From an uncultured Armatimonadota bacterium (GTDB lineage: Bacteria > Armatimonadota > UBA5829 > DTJY01), in the NCBI GenBank assembly GCA_937875395.1, contig CALNCU010000280.1, forward strand, positions 1 through 34,438: DNA of 34,438 nt, read 5' to 3'. Below are positions 16,241 to 23,600 of the stretch, piece by piece. Positions within the stretch are counted from its first letter, which is position 1. Each line of letters opens with the position of its first letter. Both the position numbers and the translations under genes were made by a program. Below the pieces are notes generated by a model. The model was given only the letters and a program-made list of their open reading frames with translations. It was not told the origin of the DNA and did no database searches.

Positions 16241-16621
16241 ATGAAACTTGCATCTAACTGGTCAAGCATCTTGCGGGGGCTTTTGGCGTATGTGGTGATT
16301 ATGTTATCTGCCATAGCACTTGTTGGATGGCTGCTTATAAGCCAGATATACAGCACCAACCACAATGCCTACCATCCCGTAAGTAATATCTATCACGCTA
16401 ATATCAAAGTGATAGGCATGGCAGCGCCCCAGAATGGAATTGTATGTAAAAAATTTTACAGATGCCAATTAGACGGGCGTGAAATAATACTGGCAATCCC
16501 AGCAAGAAAGACTTCTAGGTGCCCTATGCAGTTAAAGAGTAACCGCATATATGATATGGACGTTATTATATTTAAGGATATGCCCGGCATAATAAGGAAA
16601 ATTCACCGTGAAGTGAAATAA
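16241..16621 (+). CDS. Small membrane-anchored protein, unknown function (paralogue-like to 2672-3025)
   Basis: A 126-aa protein. ATG 16241 is preferred over GTG 16229 because GGAG at 16231-16234 is correctly spaced for it. A single strong hydrophobic helix (~10-33, LLAYVVIMLSAIALVGWLL) is followed by an extracytoplasmic beta-rich domain of ~90 residues with two to three cysteines. It ends in IIRKIHREVK. The arrangement mirrors the 117-aa protein at 2672-3025. No known family is recognised. It has its own promoter and lies between the ppdK terminator and the LacI-1 gene. An inverted repeat TATCCTCA/TGAGGATA spans the downstream gap. Confidence 0.72.
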   Translation: MKLASNWSSILRGLLAYVVIMLSAIALVGWLLISQIYSTNHNAYHPVSNIYHANIKVIGMAAPQNGIVCKKFYRCQLDGREIILAIPARKTSRCPMQLKSNRIYDMDVIIFKDMPGIIRKIHREVK

Positions 16622-16693
16622 TTTATATAGATATCCTCAGCTTTAGCATTATTGCCAAAATTTACTAGGATGGTATCCCGCATTGAGGATACA

Positions 16694-16721
16694 TTGACAA
16701 GCGGATATTCCGTGTTAGAAT
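16694..16721 (+). promoter_or_regulatory. Promoter of LacI-1
   Basis: Consensus TTGACA (16694-16699), a 16-bp spacer and TAGAAT (16716-16721). The shared operator-like motif starts 2 bp after the -10, at the expected transcription start. Confidence 0.7.
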
Positions 16722-16722
16722 A

Positions 16723-16742
16723 TAAACAAGTTTGCTAAACTA
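16723..16742 (+). promoter_or_regulatory. Putative LacI-1 operator, copy 1
   Basis: TAAACAAGTTTGCTAAACTA; it contains the inverted repeat AGTTT-N3-AAACT. It matches 17 of 20 positions with 20572-20591 before the 1422-aa GH gene. Its position over the transcription start fits autorepression. Confidence 0.55.
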
Positions 16743-16774
16743 CAAAGCAGAGTTTTCTTAGTATGGGAGCAAAT

Positions 16775-17815
16775 ATGAGTGGCAACCAGGTGAAAAACAT
16801 CACTATGTATGACGTTGCAAAAAAGGCAGGCGTCAGTAAGGCTACTATATCCAAGGTATTAAACAAAAAGCCGGGGGTTTCCGCAGAGACCAGGGTCAGG
16901 ATACTTAAGGTCTGCGAAGATTTGGATTATCGTTTAAACGCCAATATCCAGGATTTTATCAGAAACTCCGTGAGTGGAATGACCATGAACCTGGCCTTTG
17001 TTCTTGTGGATATGGACTTTGCAGACCCCGGGTACTCCCGCCTTATAGACGGCATCACAAAAGGCACGGAAGAGAACAACTACCACCTTGTATTTGCCCG
17101 CCTTACCGGCAAGGAGCGTCTGATTTTTGACCTGCCGCCCATATTAAGAGATCACAGAGTAGATGGTATACTTATCTCCGGCGTGTTGAGCGCAGAGCAT
17201 ATGGAACTAATACGCAAGCTGAATATACCGTTTATAATCCTTGGCAACTACTCGCCGGAGATCACCAGGGATTCTTATGCAATGGAAGTGGATATTGCGG
17301 GCAGCATCCATATGCTTATCGGCCGGCTGGCAGAGGCAGGCTGTCGCAGGGTGGCCTTCTTTGATGAGACTATGACAAGCTATTTGTCAAAGATGGCGCT
17401 GGTATCTTTCAAGGAAGCGTTGGCCGCCAACGGCATGGAATACAGCGACAACCGGGTATTTATAGGAGAGGGCAGGCTTAAGGGCGCATTTAACCAGTTG
17501 AAGCCTATCTTTGAGCAAAAAAATCTCCCCTTTGATGCCGTCTGCTGCCTGGATTATAGAACAGCCAATGAGATCAGCCACCTTATATGGGGGCATAAAA
17601 CCCATTTTGGAACAAGCGAAGTTACCCTTGCAACATCCAGGTCTTACGCCTACTACAAGCTGCCCATCCGCGCGATATATATGGACTACGATAGCCGGGA
17701 GATAGCCTACCAGGGAGTTAACCTGCTGCTCTCAAATATACGGCACGGGCAGATGGGAAGGCCGGGCCGCACGCTTATAAGCCCTATTATAGAGACCCCC
17801 GGCCCTACGGGTTAA
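16775..17815 (+). CDS. LacI-family transcriptional regulator (LacI-1)
   Basis: A 346-aa protein. ATG 16775 is preferred over ATG 16763 because GGGAG at 16765-16769 serves it with 5-bp spacing. Residues ~9-55 are the LacI DNA-binding head: TMYDVAKKAGVSKATISKVLN helix-turn-helix followed by the hinge-like region with SAETRVRILKVCEDLDYRLN. The rest is a periplasmic-binding-protein-like effector domain (MNLAFVLVDMDF, VDGILISGVLS, IPFIILGNY, CRRVAFFD). The effector is probably a sugar. A motif at its own promoter recurs upstream of the secreted GH42-like gene at 20677, which suggests it controls itself and that gene. The gene ends in front of a cluster of hairpin repeats shared with another convergent gap. 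Confidence 0.93.
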   Translation: MSGNQVKNITMYDVAKKAGVSKATISKVLNKKPGVSAETRVRILKVCEDLDYRLNANIQDFIRNSVSGMTMNLAFVLVDMDFADPGYSRLIDGITKGTEENNYHLVFARLTGKERLIFDLPPILRDHRVDGILISGVLSAEHMELIRKLNIPFIILGNYSPEITRDSYAMEVDIAGSIHMLIGRLAEAGCRRVAFFDETMTSYLSKMALVSFKEALAANGMEYSDNRVFIGEGRLKGAFNQLKPIFEQKNLPFDAVCCLDYRTANEISHLIWGHKTHFGTSEVTLATSRSYAYYKLPIRAIYMDYDSREIAYQGVNLLLSNIRHGQMGRPGRTLISPIIETPGPTG

Positions 17816-17861
17816 CCGCATCCCTGTGCAGGCTAGCGGCGTATAAACTAATTATGGCGGA

Positions 17862-18097
17862 TGATATACTTCGGTCGCAGAGTGCAAAGCACGCCGCTGC
17901 CGAAGCCTTTGTAGATAATTGAACACTCTGCGATGGCTTACCCCAGCTCCGCCCGCCGCAGACCGGGTAGATGCAAGTACGATACTTCCCAAAGCGAAGG
18001 GCATCAACCCCCCAGGGCGATACTTCGGTCGCAGAGCCGAAGGCGCCGCTGCCGAAGCCTTGTTTGAACTTGCAAATTCAAGTTTACAGAGTACTAG
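17862..18097. repeat. Intergenic hairpin-repeat cluster 1
   Basis: Copies of a ~65-bp element begin with ATACTTCGGTCGCAG (17866 and 18021), with a truncated copy near 17982. Each full copy folds into CTTCGG...CCGAAG with an inner CAG/CTG and an apical stem that varies but stays paired (GTGC/GCAC in copy 1, GCC/GGC in the last). The cluster ends in a TGTTT-type module with an AACTTG/CAAGTT hairpin and TACTAG at 18092-18097. That TACTAG contains the stop codon of the convergent PHP gene. The same composite occurs at 25064-25272. Confidence 0.8.
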
Positions 18098-18966
18098 TTA
18101 AAAAACGGCTGCGTCCAAGCCATTGCCGATCCGGTTCCGTAGATTGCAAAACGGATATAGCCGGTATCCCACTTGCTTATATCTACGGTCATCCGGCAAT
18201 CTTTCACGGTTTCAAGCAATCTCCCGCCGCTGCCTATTGCCTGAATCTCTTCTCCGTTTGCGCTCTCTACGGTAATATAGTTCTTCTCCCGGTAAATATC
18301 CGTTAAATCCACTCCGCTGGATGTATAAAAGTTGCCGCATTTAAGCGCGGCAAAGACTGCCTCCGGGGATGCAGACTCCGCCCTCACCACATTCCACCCG
18401 GTGGACAGATCGCTCTCAAGGTGAAAATCATCGCTGGCAAACCCCAGTATCCGCCGCCCGCTAGAGAGCAGATAATCCCACTTGTCGGTAGAAATCTCAT
18501 AACCCTCCAATCTTTTGATTACGCCATTAAAAATCTCTATCCCATCGTAACCCGGCAGGGCAAGCAGTTCCTCCCGCCGGTAATGCGGGCGGAGTTGCCA
18601 GTTTGGATGGTTGAGAATAAGCAGAGAATCCCGGCTTGAGAGCGTGGCTAGCAACTCTTCCTGATCTTTCATTGTTATTGCTGGAACTATGGAATTTGGA
18701 CGGCAACTATATAGACCGGTATGCCCTCCGCCATCCGGCCGGTTCCACTCTATGCCGGGAATCAGAACCAGCCGCTCGGATTTTGGTTGAGAGAGTGTCA
18801 TATGATCTGAAATTGACAAAAAGCCATACCCGGCATCCTCATACAATGATAGAGTCTTGTCTATGGCGACTCTGCCGCAGGCGCTTGCCGGGCTGGTATG
18901 GGTGTGCAGGTTTCCTTTCAGCCAGATTCCATCCCGTCCGGCGTAAGGGTTAGTCCAATTGACCAT
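18094..18966 (-). CDS. PHP-domain metal-dependent phosphoesterase
   Basis: A 290-aa protein with AAGGAGG upstream of ATG 18966. The PHP metal motifs are all visible: NLHTHTS (His21, His23), SISDH (Asp54, His55), a Glu in GIEWN (Glu73), NHPNW (His120) and ASDDFH (Asp180, His182). These bind two or three metal ions in a TIM-like barrel, and family members hydrolyse phosphoesters, for instance histidinol phosphate or short nucleotides. The C-terminal ~80 residues form a small beta domain common in stand-alone PHP proteins. The substrate is unknown. It is the last gene of a minus-strand operon, 19 bp after the DMT transporter. Its stop codon lies inside the conserved TACTAG end of the hairpin repeat cluster, so its extreme C-terminus may have been reshaped by the repeat. 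Confidence 0.9.
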   Translation of the reverse strand: MVNWTNPYAGRDGIWLKGNLHTHTSPASACGRVAIDKTLSLYEDAGYGFLSISDHMTLSQPKSERLVLIPGIEWNRPDGGGHTGLYSCRPNSIVPAITMKDQEELLATLSSRDSLLILNHPNWQLRPHYRREELLALPGYDGIEIFNGVIKRLEGYEISTDKWDYLLSSGRRILGFASDDFHLESDLSTGWNVVRAESASPEAVFAALKCGNFYTSSGVDLTDIYREKNYITVESANGEEIQAIGSGGRLLETVKDCRMTVDISKWDTGYIRFAIYGTGSAMAWTQPFFN

Positions 18967-18985
18967 TGCGTTCCTCCTTGATAAG

Positions 18986-19837
18986 TTAACCCTGGCTTAA
19001 ACAGATTACGCATCCTATAGCCGCAGTTACCGCCATCAGCTTGTTAGCTGTGAAGGCCTCGTTATGCAGCACAGAACCAAGGATGCACGTAACTATAAAA
19101 CTCATCTGTGTGATGGGGATGGCAATGGAGGCCTCTGCAAAGCGCGTGGATGCCAGCATAAAATATGTTATGCCGCACACCAGTACACCGCTCAATAGAG
19201 TTATCCCAGCCGTCCCGGTGCTGAACATAAGCGTCTCCCGGCCCAGGGTTGCATAAATCAGCCCGCCCAGGCACCAGATAGCTCCGTTAACGGCAAGCAG
19301 CTCATAGGGAGGGATGCCGTAGATGCTTGCCAGTTTATACAAAATTCCCATAAGCGCCCGCAGAAAACATGCGGTTACAAGCGCCGTAAGCCCAATAGAT
19401 GTAATGCGTCCCGCCTTAGATGTGCCGCCGCCGGTGCGGCCCAGGGTAAGCACAGCAGCAGAACCCATCGCAATGCCAATTATCTTCCACAATGTTGCCG
19501 CCTCTCTCAGCCAGAAGAAGCTCATAAGGGCAACCACAACCAGGTTCAGCCGGTAGATAGTGGCTCCGGTCCCCGCCGGCAGGGTATGGTAGCTGCGGAC
19601 AAAGAGCACGTTTGCCAGAAAAGAGGCAATACCCGCCCCGGCGCAGACCTGCCAGCGAACCCCGGTTATCCCTTCTGCCGAAGAGATGGCCAGCGTACCA
19701 AACACCACAAAGCTGATTAGGCCCACACCGGATAGAAACAATCCGGTCATCTGTTTTGAACGATTTGTAAATTCCTTAAAAACAAAATCATTCACGCCGG
19801 CAAAGACCATGCTTATCAGGGCAAAAATAATCCCCAT
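18986..19837 (-). CDS. EamA/DMT-superfamily transporter
   Basis: A 283-aa protein. ATG 19837 is chosen because AGGAG lies 5 bp upstream on the minus strand; a TTG at 19864 would extend it into the upstream gene. About ten hydrophobic helices arranged as two similar halves (first from GIIFALISMVFAGVNDFVFK, second from ITSIGLTALVTACFLRALMGIL) are typical of drug/metabolite transporters of the EamA type. The final helices contain FIVTCILGSVLHNEAF and LMAVTAAIGCVICL. It should move a small metabolite across the cytoplasmic membrane. It begins 7 bp after the XRE-cupin regulator stop and is followed by the PHP gene, so the regulator probably responds to the transported compound. Substrate unknown. 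Confidence 0.88.
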   Translation of the reverse strand: MGIIFALISMVFAGVNDFVFKEFTNRSKQMTGLFLSGVGLISFVVFGTLAISSAEGITGVRWQVCAGAGIASFLANVLFVRSYHTLPAGTGATIYRLNLVVVALMSFFWLREAATLWKIIGIAMGSAAVLTLGRTGGGTSKAGRITSIGLTALVTACFLRALMGILYKLASIYGIPPYELLAVNGAIWCLGGLIYATLGRETLMFSTGTAGITLLSGVLVCGITYFMLASTRFAEASIAIPITQMSFIVTCILGSVLHNEAFTANKLMAVTAAIGCVICLSQG

Positions 19838-19844
19838 AATTCTC

Positions 19845-20399
19845 CTACTGTTTTGAAAAGACAATCAACACTCTTGCCGGCAGTGTTCCGGTATTTACAA
19901 GGCGGTGCTTAATGTTGCCGTCTGCGTAGACGCTGTCTCCCTCCTGCAGATGGAAGGTTTCGTCGCCGTATTCATAATCAATTGCGCCCTGGATGACTAT
20001 GAAAAACTCTTCGCCTTCGTGCGGCAGGCGGTTTCTCTTCATATCGCCCGCGGGAACCTCTACAATAAATGGTTCCATCAGCTTATTGGGGCGGGTATGG
20101 GCAAGCGCCTGATAAACCAGGCTGGACTGCGGGTAATCCCGGCGTATTAGCGTGCGTTCACTCTTTTTGAGCACAACAACGCTTGGCTTATCATCAAGGC
20201 CGTCCAAGAGTTCTGCCATGGTAACCCCAAGTGCGGCGGCTATGCGTCCAAGGGAGGGCAGGGAGGGCGTAATCCTGAAGTTTTCTATCTTAGAGATCAT
20301 GCTTCGAGTCAGCCCGGTTAGATCGGCAACCTGCTGCAGGGTTAATTTGCGTTCTTTCCTCAGCCGCCCAATACGCTGCGCTAAAGCAACCAGATTCAT
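19845..20399 (-). CDS. XRE-family regulator with C-terminal cupin sensor
   Basis: A 184-aa protein; TGGAG lies ~8 bp upstream of ATG 20399. Residues ~6-62 are an HTH_3/Xre domain (LTLQQVADLTGLTRSMISKIE is the helix-turn-helix). Residues ~110-182 are a cupin_2 barrel (PHEGEEFFIVIQG, LQEGDSVYADGNIKHRLVN) carrying His127, Glu131 and His165 as likely metal or ligand contacts. Such regulators sense small molecules and control the adjacent transport or catabolic genes. It heads a tight operon with the DMT transporter and PHP gene, with its own promoter facing away from the 1422-aa GH gene, so it probably regulates this operon. Confidence 0.92.
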   Translation of the reverse strand: MNLVALAQRIGRLRKERKLTLQQVADLTGLTRSMISKIENFRITPSLPSLGRIAAALGVTMAELLDGLDDKPSVVVLKKSERTLIRRDYPQSSLVYQALAHTRPNKLMEPFIVEVPAGDMKRNRLPHEGEEFFIVIQGAIDYEYGDETFHLQEGDSVYADGNIKHRLVNTGTLPARVLIVFSKQ

Positions 20400-20438
20400 A
20401 ATATATCTCCATTAAGGCAATCGCCAGGTTGTTTCCTA

Positions 20439-20467
20439 ATAATATACAAAAGTTGATTAAAAGTCAA
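20439..20467 (-). promoter_or_regulatory. Promoter of the XRE-DMT-PHP operon
   Basis: On the minus strand, TTGACT (20462-20467) and TATTAT (20439-20444) are separated by 17 bp, about 40 bp upstream of ATG 20399. Confidence 0.72.
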
Positions 20468-20525
20468 TAATGCTGACGATAATTAGTTGCAGCCTTATTT
20501 TGCGGGTGTTCTTGCCATATATAAG

Positions 20526-20553
20526 TTGACAAACCGGGATAATGTGTTACAAT
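20526..20553 (+). promoter_or_regulatory. Promoter of the 1422-aa GH42-like gene
   Basis: Consensus TTGACA (20526-20531), a 16-bp spacer and TACAAT (20548-20553), diverging from the XRE operon promoter. The predicted leader is about 115 bases and contains the shared operator-like motif. Confidence 0.7.
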
Positions 20554-20571
20554 GCTGGTATCCAAAGTGTG

Positions 20572-20591
20572 TAAACAAGTTTCCGTAACTA
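20572..20591 (+). promoter_or_regulatory. Putative LacI-1 operator, copy 2
   Basis: TAAACAAGTTTCCGTAACTA, identical to 16723-16742 at 17 of 20 positions, including an unbroken 11-base block. It lies ~18 bp downstream of the -10 of the GH gene, a normal repressor position. Confidence 0.55.
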
Positions 20592-20676
20592 ATTTTATAT
20601 TCTGCTGTGCAACCGTCTGCAAGCCTGCCCATAAAACGGCAGATTATATGTAATAAGAAAAGGTAGAGGTGCAAAG

Positions 20677-23600
20677 ATGCGTAGATTTACCCTTGGAATT
20701 ATTGCGCTAATGGTAATTCTTCTTCTCCCATGCGTATGGGCGGAGAATAAAAACCTGGTGCAGAACTCCGGATTTGAGCAGATTGATAAAGGTTTTCCCT
20801 CCGTATGGAGAACCTTTACAGCATCGGCAAGAGAGATGTTTGCCCTTGATCGCGAAGAGGTGTTTGCGGGAAGGTACTCCCTTCATGCAAAGGGAGATTT
20901 TTCTGTTGAGTGGGCGCCCATCTTCTCTAACATGATCCCGGTAACCCCGGGCGAAGAGTGCACGCTTGGCGGTTACGTTAAGACCAAGATGACGGATGGC
21001 GAGCTGATTTTTGCACTAAGAGAGATAGATTCAAACGGCAAATCAGTAATCTTCCGCCATGTACCGGTGCCAAAGAGCTCTGACTGGGCATTCTACTCCA
21101 GGAAGTTTAAGGTGGGGGATAACACAACAGCCGTTCAGATTTATATTGTTATGAGAAAGGTCTCCGGCGATGCCTGGTTTGATGATGTAATTGTTGTTAA
21201 GGGAGATCTTAAAAACCTGGCGGAGCTTTCTTCCAAAAAGAAATCGGCCGCACAGCGGGTATCTGCACCTGTAATAGAGCCTGGCAAAAACCTTCTGCCG
21301 GGCGGCGGATTTGAGCTGGCGGATGCCGGTTGGGTCTTTGTCCCGGGTGATAAAAAGCAGGCCGGCGGTGTAGATAAAACAGTGGCCTTTGCCGGGTCTG
21401 CATCTTACATGCAGGAGCATAAACTTGGCGGCATGCCGGGGAGCTTTCTGCATCTTGCAAAACCGGTGAATATTGCCCCCAACAAGAAGTATATGATCTC
21501 CGGCTGGGTAAAGACCTCTCCTGATGGGCGCAGCAACTGGACTTCAATACCGGCAGATAGGCATAAGCGCGATGAAGGCACCTGCATGGTGCTCATTTTT
21601 AGGGATGAGGACAACCGCATAGTAGGCGATGCTTGGACTCGCACGCTTCAGACGGGCGGAGAGTGGCAGCGGCTTGAGTCCGTTGGGAGCGCTCCGGTAA
21701 ACGCCGTTACTGCAGATGTGCGCCTGGCTTTGGGAGATTTTAAGGGCAAGGCATGGTTTGACGGCGTGCGCCTGGAGATGGCAGAGAACCCCGCAAGCTA
21801 CACGGCTGCCTGGCGCCTGCCCAAGGATTCCTACGCGGCGGGCAAGCTCCCTCCTATTTTTAAGGCAGACAGGGCAAAAGCCTCCCTTGCATCCGCTGGG
21901 GCCGGGGATGAACTCTCCATAGTTATAAAGCCGGAGGGTGCCGGGCCGGGAAGCCTTTTTATGCCTCCCATAGATACCGCCGTCCCGGGTAACTTTGAGG
22001 TTGCGGGCGAATATAGAACCATTGGCACAAAGGCCGCAGAACTTGTGCTTCAATCTGTAGATGTAGACGGCAGGGTTATTTTGGAGAAGAAGTTTGCGCT
22101 CCCTGCCTCATCCGGGTGGGCAAAGTTTGCGCAGACCTGCGCGCCGGATACCATGGCGGCCTGCATCCGTGCCGGCGTTCGGGCAAAGGGCGCCGGTTCT
22201 GCCATAGAGGTTAGGAACATGGTGGCGCACCGCCTTACAACCATGAGCCTTGAAGATTACTCCGGCATGTCCGCAGATTCCGGGTGGAAGGCCGCCTGGA
22301 TATGGTACCCGGAGAATGCCGCAGAGACCTGCAAAGAATCTTTCCGTTACTTTGTAAAATCTTTCAACGTATCCGGCCCTGTAAAGAATGCCGGCATGCA
22401 GATTACGGCGGATAACGAATACATAGCTTACATTAACGGCAAAAAGGTGGCAGAGGGGAACTCCTGGAGAGATGTCACCCTGTTTGATGTTGCAAAGGCG
22501 CTGAAACCCGGCGCCAACACCATTGCAATAAAAGCCTACAATGTGGGCGGGCCGGCGGGGCTTCTAATGGAGCTTGCCATTACCACGGAGGACGGCAAAA
22601 CATTGTACGTAAGCACAGATAAGGATTTTGCCACCTCCACTGCTGCCTCGGATGGCTGGATGAATCCGGGCGCAAGCACGGCAGGGTGGAAGGCTCCGCT
22701 TGTAATAGGGTCTCCTCCCTCCCAGCCCTGGGGAATGGTTCGCCACTTCAGCGCAAACGTAAAGGGTATGCAGGCAGGGGCTGCCCGTCCGGCGCCCGCA
22801 AAGGCCTCCGCCGGTTCGCCGGATGTTGAAATTGCATGGAGAAACGGCGTCCCCGCCATCCTTGTAAACGGAAAGCCCATCTGTATAGATCAGTATTGGA
22901 TGGCTGGCACCCCCTACGATGTAATTGTAGAGAACTGCAAGAAATCCGGCGTGGTCTATGCGCCCATCATGGGGGATATAGACTGGTCCGGCACAACGCC
23001 CAAGATAGATTTTAAGGCGCTTGATGAGCAAATTCATCAGATTATAAAGATAGCCCCGGATGCCCTGATAAGCATCACCCCGGATACCACGGCCGAGCAT
23101 ACCAAGGTGCCGTGGAGCGCCCACAATCCCACAGAACTCTATGTGAGCGATCTTGGGCAGAACCGTGTTCCGGGCTACAGCGGAGAGGTTCGCACCTTTG
23201 CCACATACGCATCAGAGAAGTGGCAGCGGGATATAGATTCCATGCTGGTGCAGCTTGTGGAGCATGTGAAGAAATCTGATTATGCGCCAAACGTGATAGG
23301 CTATCAGCTCTCTACATATGAATGGTTCCAGTGGGAGTGGATGCGCGGGCGAATAGATACCAGCCCGCAGATGCAGGCCGCCTTCAGGAAATGGCTGAAA
23401 GAGAAGTACATCACCGCATCCGCCCTGCAGAGGGCCTGGGGAAACCGAAATGTAAACTTTGCAAATGCCCAAATTCCCTCACTCAAAGAGCGCAGGGATA
23501 CCGTGGACGGCGTATTCCGCGATCTTATTAAGAACCGGAACGCCATAGACTTCAACCGGTTCTACAGCGAGCTTACGGCCAACGTGCTTACGCGGCAGGC

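Noticed and set aside
16630..16692. TATCCTCA/TGAGGATA inverted repeat as terminator or operator
   Set aside because: The arms are 46 bp apart with no T-tract, so it supports neither reading well.
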